From Manihot esculenta (lineage: Eukaryota > Streptophyta > Magnoliopsida > Malpighiales > Euphorbiaceae): a stretch of 64,000 bases of DNA. Below, one piece after another: positions 46,214 through 57,474 of the stretch. Numbering within the stretch: the first letter of the stretch is position 1; each line of letters begins with the position of its first letter. Below the pieces are notes generated by a model. It did no database searches. It saw only the letters and a list, made by a program, of their open reading frames with translations, and was not told the origin of the DNA. The stretch lies in NCBI RefSeq assembly GCF_001659605.2, contig NC_035162.2:28958153-29022152 (forward strand), in the 5' to 3' direction. Both the position numbers and the translations under genes were made by a program.

Positions 46214-47175
46214 AAGTGCATTCTTCTAAATTATGGTGGTTCCACAAAACCTTCACCATCGGAATCTCCTTGTTCCTTAGCTGTCTGATCTGAGTGTCAA
46301 GAATCCGCACTGGCTGCTCTAGATAGGTGAGATCTGACAAAATCTCCACCTCAGGCTCACTCAGAACCTGATTCGGATCTGACACAAACTGCCGTAGCAT
46401 AGAAACATGAAATACCGGGTGAATCCTCTCCATGGAAGTGGGTAAATCCAGTTTATATGATACATTTCCGATCCTCTGCAAAATCTCAAAGGGTCCAATG
46501 TACCGTGGAGCTAATTTACCCTTCTTCCCAAAACGAACCACTCCTTTCATTGGAGACACTTTCAGCAATACCCAACTACCCTCCTGAAATTCTAACTGTT
46601 TCCTACGAATGTCTGCATAACTTTTCTGCCTACTCTGTGCTGTCCTGATCCTCTCTCTGATCACGGGCACTGTTCTACGAGTAATCTCGACCAACTCTGG
46701 TCCTGCAAGAGCTTTCTCTCCTACCTCTTCCCAGCAAACAGGTGATCTGCATTTCCTTCCATATAATGCTTCATAAGGAGCCATCCCAAGGCTAGCATGA
46801 TGACTGTTATTGTAGGCAAACTCCACCAAAGGTAGATGCTGCCTCCAAGAACCGCCAAAGTCTAACACACACATTCTGAGCATATCCTCTATGGTCTGGA
46901 TGGTCCTCTCTGACTGCCCATCAGTCTGTGGGTGGAAAGCAGTACTAAAATCTAACCTTGTGCCCATTGCACTCTGCAGACTTCGCCAAAATCTGGAGGT
47001 GAACTGAGGTCCTCTGTCTGACACTATAGACACTGGGACTCCATGCAATCGCACTATCTCGTCCAGATATACCTGTGCCAACTTATCCACCGAATAGTTA
47101 TTCCTAACTGGAATGAAATGAGCAGATTTCGTGAGTCTGTCCACAATCACCCATATAGAGTCTATCCTGTTGGAC
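46214..47175 (-). repeat. Integrase inverted repeat, arm 1 (normal orientation)
   Basis: 962 bp of the integrase-to-tail coding sequence. An inverted near-identical copy lies at 48752-49720, so the two arms can pair in a transcript. Confidence 0.9.
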
Positions 47176-48241
47176 GCTGCTGGTAAGCCCACTACAAAAT
47201 CCATAGCTATGTTCTCCCATTTCCATTCTGGAATCGGCAGTGGGTTAAGCATTCCAGCCGGCTTCTGGTGTTCTAATTTTACCCGTTGGCAAATCTCACA
47301 GGCTGTTACAAACTGCGCCACTTCCTTCTTTATGGCTGGCCACCAATACACCTTCTTCAGATCCCGATACATTTTGGTGGCTCCTGGATGGATACTATAT
47401 CTCGCATTATGAGCTTCCCTCATAATGTCTTCCTTCAGACTGCTACTATCTGGGACACAAAGTCGACTCCCAAAACGAAGGATCCCTTTCCTATCAAATC
47501 TGAACTCTGCACTGTTGCCTGACTGAACAGTCTTGGCAATTTTCATCAATACAGGGTCCTCATGCTGTCTCTGAACTATCTGCTCCAGAAACACTGGTGT
47601 CACTCTCATCTGTGCAATCAACGCACCTGTACCAGATACCTCTAGCTGTAACCCCTCCTCAATGAGCTGATAAAGCTCCATTACTACTGGTCTCCGCTCT
47701 GCTGCTATATGAGATAAACTGCCTAGTGATTTTCGGCTTAAGGCGTCTGCCACAACATTCGCCTTACCCGGATGATACTGGATCGTACAATCATAATCAC
47801 TAAGCAATTCGACCCATCTTCTCTGCCTCAAGTTCAGTTCTCTCTGGCTCAAGATGTACTGTAAACTCTTGTGATCCGTAAAGATCTCGCATTTCACCCC
47901 ATAGAGGTAATGCCGCCACATCTTAAGTGCAAAGATAACTGCTGCCATCTCTAGGTCATGGGTGGGGTAATTCAACTCGTGCTTCTTCAACTGTCTCGAA
48001 GCATAAGCAATCACCCTATCTCTCTGCATCAAAACACAACCCAATCCCACTCGAGATGCATCACAGAACACTGTGAAATCCTCATCACTAACAGGCAGAG
48101 CTAGCACTGGTGCTGTCGTCAATCTCCTTTTGAGCTCCTCAAAGCTCTCTTCACACTGGTCTGACCAGATAAACTTTTGGTTCTTCTGAGTCAGTTTGGT
48201 CATAGGAGCTGCTATCTTTGAGAAGTTCTGTACGAACCTCC

Positions 48242-48746
48242 TGTAGTACCCTGCCAGTCCCAGAAAGCTTTTAATCTCAGTCACTGTAGTGGGTCTGGGC
48301 CAGTTAGCTACAGCCTCTATCTTCTTGGGGTCTACCGCAATCCCATCTGCTGATACTACATGTCCCAAGAAGGAAATACTCCTCAACCAAAACTCACACT
48401 TTGAGAACTTGGCATACAACCCATGCTCTCTCAGTGTCTGCAGAACTATCCTCAGATGCTGGGCATGCTCCTCTGCATCTTTGGAGTATACTAAGATGTC
48501 ATCAATAAAGACAATCACAAAGTGATCCAGATACTCGCTGAACACTCTATTCATGAGATCCATGAATGCTGCAGGGGCGTTAGTCAACCCGAACGGCATT
48601 ACTAAGAACTCATAATGCCCATATCTGGTCCTGAAAGCTGTCTTAGGCACATCTGCCTCTCTGACTCTCAACTGATGATATCCGGATCTCAAATCTATTT
48701 TCGAGAAACAACCTGCTCCAGCTAGCTGGTCAAAGAGATCATCAAT
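48242..48746 (-). repeat. RT direct duplication, copy 2 (505 bp)
   Basis: Matches 49720-50224 over 505 bp without indels; about three differences seen. Covers reverse transcriptase from DDLFDQ through FIDD to about KSFLGL. Confidence 0.9.
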
Positions 48747-48751
48747 AGAGT

Positions 48752-49720
48752 GTCCAACAAGATAGACTCTATATGGGTGATTGTGGACAGACTCACGAAA
48801 TCTGCTCATTTCATTCCAGTTAGGAATAACTATTCGGTGGATAAGTTGGCACAAGTATATCTGGACGAGATAGTGCGATTGCATGGAGTCCCAGTGTCTA
48901 TAGTGTCAGACAGAGGACCTCAGTTCACCTCCAGATTTTGGCGAAGTCTGCAGAGTGCAATGGGCACAAGGTTAGATTTTAGTACTGCTTTCCACCCACA
49001 GACTGATGGGCAGTCAGAGAGGACCATCCAGACCATAGAGGATATGCTCAGAATGTGTGTGTTAGACTTTGGCAGTTCTTGGAGGCAGCATCTACCTTTG
49101 GTGGAGTTTGCCTACAATAACAGTCATCATGCTAGCCTTGGGATGGCTCCTTATGAAGCATTATATAGAAGGAAGTGCAGATCACTTGTTTGCTGGGAAG
49201 AGGTAGGAGAGAAAGCTCTTGCAGGACCAGAGTTGGTCGAGATTACTCGTAGAACAGTGCCCGTGATCAGAGAGAGGATCAGGACAGCACAGAGTAGGCA
49301 GAAAAGTTATGCAGACATTCGTAGGAAACAGTTAGAATTTCAGGAGGGTAATTGGGTATTGCTGAAAGTGTCTCCAATGAAAGGAGTGGTTCGTTTTGGG
49401 AAGAAGGGTAAATTAGCTCCACGGTACATTGGACCCTTTGAGATTTTGCAGAGGATCGGAAATGTATCTTATAAACTGGATTTACCCACTTCCATGGAGA
49501 GGATTCACCCGGTATTTCATGTTTCTATGCTACGGCAGTTTGTGTCAGATCCGAATCAGGTTCTGAGTGAGCAGTGAGCCTGAGGTGGAGATTCTGTCAG
49601 ATCTCACCTATCTAGAGCAGCCAGTGCGGATTCTTGACACTCAGATCAGACAGCTAAGGAACAAGGAGATTCCGATGGTGAAGGTTTTGTGGAACCACCA
49701 TAATTTAGAAGAATGCACTT
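48752..49720 (+). pseudogene. Inverted integrase copy inside element F
   Basis: Plus-strand copy of the integrase and tail segment within a minus-strand element: reads [17 protein letters not shown]... with SDRGPQFTS and GQSERTIQ up to [10 protein letters not shown]. It corresponds to 46214-47175 inverted, with an added 7-bp direct repeat (GAGCAGT-type, near 49567) that creates a stop and shifts frame. Five filler bases (AGAGT, 48747-48751) join it to RT copy 2; at 49720 it joins RT copy 1 with 1-2 bp of homology. It has no start or promoter of its own. Confidence 0.9.
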
Positions 49721-50224
49721 GTAGTACCCTGTCAGTCCCAGAAAGCTTTTAATCTCAGTCACTGTAGTGGGTCTGGGCCAGTTAGCTACAGCCTCTATCT
49801 TCTTGGGGTCTACCGCAATCCCATCTGCTGATACTACATGTCCCAAGAAGGAAATACTCCTCAACCAAAACTCACACTTTGAGAACTTGGCATACAACCC
49901 ATGCTCTCTCAGTGTCTGCAGAACTATCCTCAGATGCTGGTTATGCTCCTCTGCATCTTTGGAGTATACTAAGATGTCATCAATAAAGACAATCACAAAG
50001 TGATCCAGATACTCGCTGAACACTCTATTCATGAGATCCATGAATGCTGCAGGGGCGTTAGTCAACCCGAACGGCATTACTAAGAACTCATAATGCCCAT
50101 ATCTGGTCCTGAAAGCTGTCTTAGGCACATCTGCCTCTCTGACTCTCAACTGATGATATCCGGATCTCAAATCTATTTTCGAGAAACAACCTGCTCCAGC
50201 TAGCTGGTCAAAGAGATCATCAAT
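49720..50224 (-). repeat. RT direct duplication, copy 1 (505 bp)
   Basis: First copy of the duplicated reverse transcriptase segment, contiguous with gag and protease upstream. Confidence 0.9.
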
Positions 50225-52570
50225 CCTAGGTAGAGGATATCTATTCTTAGTAGTGACCTTGTTTAACTGTCTGTAGTTAATACAAAGTCTGAGGGATCCA
50301 TCCGTCTTTTTGACAAAAAGCACTGGAGCACCCCAAGGTGAGGTACTAGGGCGGATGAAACCCTTACCTACCAAGTCCTGCAACTGGTCTTTCAACTCTT
50401 TTAACTCTGCTGGCGCCATCCTATAGGGAGGAATAGAGATAGGTCTGGTACCTGGCAGCAAATCGATTTCAAACCCTATCTCCCTATCAGGTGGTAGTCC
50501 TGGCAAATCGTCTGGGAACACATCGAGAAACTCTCGGACTATTGGTACTGTGGCTGGGTCCCGAACCTGACTGTCTAGCTCTCTCACATGAGCTAGAAAC
50601 CCCTGACAACCCCTCCTAAGCAAACGACGAGCCTGAAGGGCTGATATCAGACCTCTGGGTGTACCTCTCCTATCTCCTCTGAAGACACACTCTGACCCAT
50701 CCTGGTCTCTGAGACTAACTACCTTTTCTCTACAGTCCAAAGTAGCACTATATGTAGATAACCAATCCATCCCTAGAATGACGTCAAAATCTGTCAAGTC
50801 TAGAACCAGAGGGTCAGCTGGAAGGTATCTACCCTCTATGAACACTGGACTGAAACGACAGACTGACACTGCCACTGATGGGTCACATTTGGGTCCACTG
50901 ACCCAGAGAGGATACTCTAACTCAGAACTGATCAAACCCAATCTCTCTATGGCTCTCAAAGCAATAAAGGAATGAGAAGCACCGGGGTCCATCAAAACAT
51001 ACACATCTGAACACCCAATGATGAGATTACCTGACACCACTGTGTTCGATGTATTCGCCTCCTCCTGAGTCATAGTGAAAATCCGTGCTGGGGCTACAGG
51101 ATTTCCACCTCGGGAACCTGCTGCTGAAGTAGAGGCTGCCCCTCTCCCTCTACCTCTGCCACTACTCTGAGGCATGGCTGGAGCCACTGGCTGCCCTACT
51201 GGCTGTGCTACACTGCCTGAACTCATCTGCTGGGAAGGTGCCACAAAAGTCACCTGAGGACACTCTCGAGCAAAATGCCCCACCTGTCCACATCTAAAAC
51301 AGGCTGAAGATCCCAACTGACAAGCTCCTCTGTGTGGTCGTCCACATCTCCTACATGCGGGAATAGTTGTGCCAGAGCTTGAGCCACTACCCATTCCCAG
51401 ACCTGACTTGACTTTACTCCAGAACCTACTCTTTGTTCCTTTTGTCTTATCCCATCTTTTGCTACCTGAGGTGCCTGAACTGGGGGCCTTAGAACCCGAA
51501 GCCTGTGCCTGAGACTGTTTTTGAATATTGGCACTAGCTTCCATCTTTCTAGCTGCATCCATAATAGAGTGGAAACTCTCCTTTTCTGCTGGAAGGATCA
51601 AAGAAGAATACCTGGGATGAAGTCTCATGGTATATCTTCTAGCTTTCTTCTGATCAGTATCATAGGCCTGACCCACGTACTGAAGCAGATCTAGGAACTT
51701 ATCCGTAAACTCATCAACCGTCATCTCATCTGTTTGTCTTAACTGCTCAAACTCTATTAGCTTCATCTCCCTAGAGCTATCAGGAAAAGCCCATCCTGCA
51801 AACTCATTAGCAAACTCTCCCCACGACATACTGTTCATTCTAGGCTCGATATAGTTTCTGAACCATTCCCGAGCCTTTCTACACTTTAGTGTAAATCCTG
51901 CCATCTCAATGGCTCTACTACCATCCGCACCCAACTCATCAGTAATCATTTTCACACATCTCAGATACTCAAATGGATCATCTCCTGTATTAAACTTCGG
52001 AGCATCCAATTTAAGGTACTCAGTCATCTGCACCTTACTCCCAGATGAACTAGGTGGAGGTATTTGTACAACAGGCACTACTGGTTCTGTTTGTGGTGGT
52101 GGAGGTACTGGTTCATTTATTTCTGGGTGTGCTGCACTTGGATGGATAGGGGAAGATGGATACATAGGATATGGTGGATATAATGGGTAATAGTAAGGAT
52201 ATGGCATATATGGCATAGATGTAGGATATGGGTCAAATCGAGAGTACTCCGACATACCTTCCATCGGATACTCTGGATCTTGGGAAACAGCTGGATCATC
52301 AAAACCTGAGGCCTGAACACCTCCCAGAGATTCTCCCATACCTTCATCCATAGACGGATCAGTCTCCATGGCCTCCCTCTCTTCCTCTGATCTACCTCCT
52401 CTAACTATCCCTCTTCGGCTCTCGTCTACAGACCTTCTAGGGTCTATTGACATGCCTTCCCTGCTAGATCTCTGAGACCTTGCCCTGGGCAATGCAGGAG
52501 GACGAGCAGCGACTCCCTCACTATCTGATGGGACTCCAGTCAATCGAGCTGATCGACGAGTTCCTCGCAT
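49721..52570 (-). pseudogene. Element F gag-protease-RT, first part, truncated
   Basis: Minus-strand frame from ATG 52570-52568 ([12 protein letters not shown]) of about 950 codons: Pro/Tyr-rich N-terminus, capsid-like block ([26 protein letters not shown]), knuckle [14 protein letters not shown], protease MDPGASHSF, reverse transcriptase through FIDDILVYS to SFLGLTGYY. It then crosses into the inverted integrase segment and stops at 49646 after about 25 foreign residues. Gag and protease look intact, so F could still supply those proteins, but RNase H and integrase are no longer in frame. Confidence 0.9.
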
Positions 52571-52793
52571 CTTAACTCTGAAAAACAACACATACTTTAG
52601 CGTATCAGCACATAAACATATAGTTCTATCATAAAACACATGCATATGCATCTCATAGCATCAAAGAGACAGGACTCCACCTCCTATCCTAGTGGACATG
52701 ATTTCCTATTGTGCTTGACCAACTCTAATCTCTATGAGCCCGACACTCTCTCTATAGGTCCGATCATGTGAACCTAGGGCTCTGATACCAATC
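52571..52793 (-). other. Element F leader and primer binding site
   Basis: PBS TGGTATCAGAGCC at 52790-52778 (minus), three bases after the LTR. The leader has the conserved TGTCCACTAGGATAGGA and ends in TTGTTTTTCAG, acceptor-like, 8 bases before the ATG. Confidence 0.88.
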
Positions 52794-55043
52794 TGTAACG
52801 ACCCCAAAATGGACCGTCACCGGTGCTAGGATTCAGGTCGGCTTAAGGCCGCCAGAACCCGTAGCAAGCCTGCTATACCCTCTGTGTATCTGTAAATCTC
52901 ATACATGATCAAACATAAACTGTGAAAATAACAATTCTTTTCTCTGTACCAGGGCTTAACCTGTGCATGCACTATCTCAGTACCCAGTACTCTGTACCCC
53001 TGACTAGAGCTTGCTCTAGATGGGTTGTCTCATACCTGTTAAGCCTGGTTTTTCACATACTTTGTAAACACATATACAGATCATGTACACAACAAAAGAT
53101 TTACAACACCACTAAGTCAAGCATATATCTAACTGAATATACAACAAGCATATCTCTTTAATATTACATGTCCACTCTAAGCTATTACAAGTCTCTTCTC
53201 TTTTTCTGACCTCTTCTGAACATCCCCTGTACACTGTACACTGAACCTGCAAGACTGGGGTTAAGGGAGTGGGATGAGCTCTATAGCCCAGTGAGTAGAA
53301 TACGAAAACATTTCAATAAAATATGATCTGATGGAATGCATCATAACACAGACAGTCCACATCAAGAGTAAACCTGTCACCACATAGTCCCAGTAAACCG
53401 TGCCAGGCCGTAGACTGGGGTCCTGGACTTCCTGTACCATATATGTATATGTGTGTATATAACACCTGTACTTACCCTTTGCCAGTATAGACCATGTGCC
53501 TATACCCGCCAGGCCGTAGCATGGGGTCCTGGTCTTCCTTTACCTGCCAGGCCGTAGAATGGGGTCCTGGTCTTCCTGTCTGGACCTACTGGATCATTCA
53601 GCATTTACCCACACCAACAATGAAGCTATGCAATGCAACATCTTTATGCATTCTAATGCAATATAAATATGATGCATGAAATATGCTAAAAGCAGTTATT
53701 GTCTGAATTAAATCAAGGAATCAGTTTAGTTCCCCTCACCTCTGGCTCTGGACTGACTCTGCAGGTTCTGTACACTCTGGAGCAGTACCCACTGCTGCTC
53801 TCTCTGGTTCCTCTGGTCTGTATAAGCACATAAAGACTCAATATGAGGGACCAAACTATCATAAGCATAACTCTATAACCTCCCCAGGAATCCCCTTAAA
53901 CTCACTCTAAAACTCAAGCAAAGCATACAAAAGAAGAGCTGGACAGGACACTTTCGGCGGCAGGTTCGGCGGCCGAATGTCCTCTCCAGAGACGAAACTC
54001 AAGCACCTTCGGCGGCCAAAACTCAATCTTCGGCGGCCGAACCCTTTCGGGGGCAAGCTTCGGGGGGCCAAAACACACTCCAGAGACGAAAGTCTCAAAC
54101 CTTCGGCGGCACCTTCGGCGGCCGAAGCCCCCAAACAGAGCCGAACATGCAAAAACACTCGGGATCAGGCTGTGGCAGCCGAGCCACCATGCAAGAGGTT
54201 CGGCGGCCGAATGAACCTTCGGCTGCCGAACCTGAGTTCATCCAGAAGTCAGCTTCAATGGCAAACCATCTCCTCCTTCCCTTCAACTTCTCCTAACATG
54301 CATACTTCAACTCCTCAACACACATATACTCAAGTATATGTTCACAGGGGTCCAAAACTATCTAATAACCCCAAACAACAACTCAAACATAACACATAAA
54401 CATATATACATGCATAAATCATCAAAACTATCATTTATCACCTAAGCATGCATCTCCCTTCATAAATCCTATAAAACCTTCAGAAAACATAAAAACAAGT
54501 TCAAGATCTTCACTTACCTCCTGTAAACAAAAAGATGAACGATCTGAACAAAGGAAAATGAACCAACTTCTTTTCCAACTCTCAAAGCCTCAAAAACTTG
54601 GTTTTAGCTCAAAACCTTCAAACACTTAGCAATCCAACAGAAAATCTGTAGAAGCAGCTGAAAACACTTGCATATGAGTCATAGAAGACGTGGCCAATCC
54701 ATGGCAAGAATCTGAGGCCAACATCTGTCAAAATGCATGACTCAGCTGGCTGGCCACCTCAGTTTCGGCTGCCCAATCGCATGCAAAACCATGCAACATT
54801 CGGGGGCCGAACTTGCACTTCGGAAGCCGAACCTTGAGCACTTTCGGCGGCCGAACTTACCTTCGGCGGCCGAACTTGGCTCTTCTGCCTTGGTTCATTT
54901 CAAAACTCAAAACTACAAAACTTAAACCTTTAAAGCACATCATAACACTGAGAAAACATAAATCCTACCTTTTCAGACTTCCGACACCCCGGATTCCACC
55001 AGACTACAGGAACTCCGGTGCCGGATTCTAGCCGGGTATTACA
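52794..55043 (-). repeat. Element F 5' LTR (2,250 bp)
   Basis: Near-identical to 43839-46088. Palindrome clusters 54799-54880 and 53951-54235; hairpin units 53402-53576. No TATA box at the usual place. Confidence 0.92.
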
Positions 55044-55048
55044 GTTCT
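55044..55048 (+). repeat. Target-site duplication of element F, right copy
   Basis: GTTCT. Confidence 0.93.
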
Positions 55049-56382
55049 ACTCACCTTTGGCAGACGCTGGACTGACTCTGCAACAGCTAGCTTTGCTGGC
55101 CTCCTCAATCCCTCGGGTCCGATCCTACACAGGTGGACTCGAATGAGGTGCCAAATACACTCTAAACAACTCATAAACAATTCCCCAAAAACCCTCTAAA
55201 CATCCTCAAAACATGCATAGAAAACACCCAAGAAAGGGCTGGACAGGACACTTTCGGCGGCCGAATGTGCCTTCAAGAGCCGAAAGCCATGCAGGTTAAG
55301 CGGCCGAAACCCCTTTCCAGAGGCGAAACTCATGCATGTTTGGCAGCACCTTCGGCGGCCGAAACTCCCTTCCAGAGCCGAAAGTCAAACTTTCGGGGGC
55401 AGGGTTCGGCAGCCAAAACAAGCAACCACAGGCAGGTTCGGCGGCCGAAACTACCTTCGGCGGCCGAACCTGAGTTCGTCCAGAAGGACAGAACTCAGCC
55501 TCCTCATGCACGAACAGCCTCCAAACCTTCCAAAACAACTCAAAACCTCACATGCCCTCTCCAAAACATGCATACACACTCCTACAAGCATAAACTAGCC
55601 TAAACCTTCAACATATCATCACATAAACATGCATAAACATATAATGAGCATAAAACCCACAAAAACCTTAACATGCATATCTACCCATACTCAACCATCA
55701 AAACATCATTAAACTTACTTAAAACTTCATTAAAACGAAAAGGAAGCAAAGATCTACACTTACCTCTTGAAGATCGAGGGTTGGTGCGATCCCTAACTTG
55801 GAGATGTGGAGGAAACAACTCCTTGGATCTCCAAGCTCCAAAACTTTAATCTAAGCTTTAAAATTCTTCAAAACAACCATAAAACTTATAAAAACCTTGG
55901 GAGATGAAGGAAAAGACAGAAAATCAACCAAAGGAGGCATGAACACACCTGAGCTCGAGAATGGGGAGAAAACTCGCCTATTTTCGGTCTGAGGGCCTTT
56001 TATAGGTGGCCAGCTGAACCACCTTCGGCAGCCTAACGTGCCTCCTAAACTCATGCATGTTCGGCGGCCGAACTTGAGATTCAGCGGCCGAACCTGGTTT
56101 CTGCCCTCAAGACTTTCGGAGGCCTAAAGCACTCCCGAAACAGCCCTATGTTCGGCGGCCGAACTTGAGGTTCAGCGGCCGAACCTGGGTCCTTCCTCCT
56201 TGGCCTTTTCTTTTCAAAACTCAATTCCTTTTTCATTTAAAACCATAAAATCACATGAAAAACATTTTAGAAACACATTTTACCCCTTCTAGAAGACTCT
56301 GGCATCATCAAAATTCCAAATTCCAACGGAGATTCCGCCGGAAGGTAGGGATTCCGATGCCAGAATCTAGCCGGGTATTACA
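55049..56382 (-). repeat. Solo LTR E, 5' part
   Basis: Continues the C-family LTR interrupted at 43838, starting TGTAATACCC at 56382 in element sense. Includes TATA box CTTTTATA (55997-56004, plus-strand spelling) and palindrome clusters 55248-55475 and 56035-56195. With 42791-43838 it totals about 2.38 kb, close to LTR 3 of element C. Confidence 0.88.
55997..56004 (-). promoter_or_regulatory. TATA box, solo LTR E
   Basis: TATAAAAG in element sense in the CCACCTATAAAAGG context. Confidence 0.7.
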
Positions 56383-57059
56383 CAGCTGCTCAAAGAGACG
56401 CTTTTAAGAAAAAGAAAAGTGACTACAATGATGTGACCTGCCTCATGTTGGCAACTATGACTCCTAATTTGCAAAAGCAATTCATGGATCAAGAGGCCTT
56501 CGCAATAATAGTACATCTTAAGGAAATGTTCAAAGAGCAAGCCCGTCATGAAACGTTCGTAACTACTAAGGCATTGACATCCTGCAAGATGGCACCGGGG
56601 ACTCTTGTTAGTTCCTATGTTCTCAAGATGAAAGGGTATCTTAATACTCTTGAGAAGCTTAATGTGTGCATCAGTAGGGAGCTTGCAACTGACCAAATTT
56701 TAGGGTCATTTTTGGATAGTTATGATTCATTTATCATGAATTATAACATGCATGGAATGGATAAATCAGTCACCAAGTTACATGGGATGCTCAAAAGTGC
56801 TAAAGAGAATATCCATAAAACTAAATTCGTGCTCATGATTCAAAAGGGTATTAGCAAGAAGGGGAAAGGCAAGGGAAAGGTTCCACCTAAGCCCAAGGAT
56901 AACAAGGCTGAGCCTAAGTCCAAAGCCAATGAGAAAAAGGCACCCAAGCCCAAGCAAAAAGAGAGCACATGCTTCCACTATAACAATGATGGGCATTGGA
57001 AAAGGAAATGTCCTTTATACCTGGAAGAGTTGAGAGAGAAAGGACAACTAAGTTATTAG
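56383..57059 (+). pseudogene. Copia-2 gag, main part
   Basis: Continuation of the gag begun at 42614: QRDAFKKKKSDYNDVTCLML, FVTTKALTSCKM, then a Lys/Pro-rich basic linker (KGKGKVPPKPK) and a zinc knuckle. The knuckle reads CFHYNNDGHWKRKC: the second Cys of C-X2-C is a Tyr, so metal binding is probably lost. The frame ends ...LREKGQLSY, stop at 57057-57059. Confidence 0.85.
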
Positions 57060-57109
57060 ACCTAATACATACTGATGTATGTGGATCATTAAGCTCATCT
57101 GCTAGAGGT
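57040..57109 (+). pseudogene. Copia-2 integrase start, joined directly to gag
   Basis: In a different frame from gag, LLDLIHTDVCGSLSSSARG is the beginning of the Copia integrase core, with the catalytic Asp in HTDVCG. It follows the gag end within a few bases, so the protease and pre-integrase regions are deleted. Element G is inserted right after the SSARG codons. Confidence 0.82.
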
Positions 57110-57466
57110 TGTAATACCCGGCTAGACTCCGGTATCGGAATTCCTACCGTCCGGTGGAATCTCGGATGTCGGAAGCCTCTAGTAGGGTAGAAACATGTTT
57201 TCATAAAATGTTTTAATGTTTTTCATGGTTTTAAGTAAAGAGAAAATGAGTTTTTGAATGAAAACAACCTTGGAGGAAAACCCAGGTTCGGCCGCCGAAC
57301 CTCAGGTTCGGCCGCCGAACATGCAGGCACTTCGGGTGTGCCTTAGGCCCCCGAAGGCATAAGTTGAGGAAAGTCCAGGTTCGGCCGCCGAACCTCAAGT
57401 TCGGCCGCCGAACATGGCATGCATGCGGAGGCACGTTCGGCCCCCGAACGTGGCCTGGCCAGCCAC

Positions 57467-57474
57467 TATAAAAG
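57467..57474 (+). promoter_or_regulatory. TATA box, element G LTR
   Basis: TATAAAAG in CCAGCCACTATAAAAGGG, about 357 bp into the LTR. Confidence 0.75.

Larger units (their letters stand above)
46167..48746 (-). pseudogene. Element F pol, second part: RT copy 2, RNase H, integrase, chromodomain-like tail
   Basis: Open minus-strand frame that starts abruptly within reverse transcriptase ([18 protein letters not shown]) at the junction with the inverted integrase segment and runs to the normal end QYPYLF (stop at 46167). It contains FIDDILVYS, the RNase H FCDAS motif, the integrase HHCC region, catalytic D in MDFVVGLP, D in SDRGPQFTS and E in GQSERTIQ, and the chromodomain-like end. All motifs are intact, but the frame has no gag or protease. 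Upstream it extends about 45 codons into antisense integrase sequence, which is not real coding. Confidence 0.88.
43839..55043 (-). mobile_element. Element F: young, internally rearranged chromovirus
   Basis: Minus-strand element bounded by a perfect GTTCT duplication (43834-43838 and 55044-55048). Its two LTRs are both 2,250 bp and differ at about 14 sites by eye (near 0.6%). The interior (46089-52793) has PBS, gag, protease, reverse transcriptase, then an inverted integrase copy, a second reverse transcriptase copy, RNase H, integrase and the chromodomain-like tail. The rearrangement breaks the polyprotein, so F is not autonomous in its present form. Confidence 0.93.

Noticed and set aside
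48752..49720. A separate plus-strand integrase gene inside element F.
   Set aside because: It has no LTR, promoter, gag or start of its own and is an exact-length inverted copy of 46214-47175, so it is a rearranged segment.
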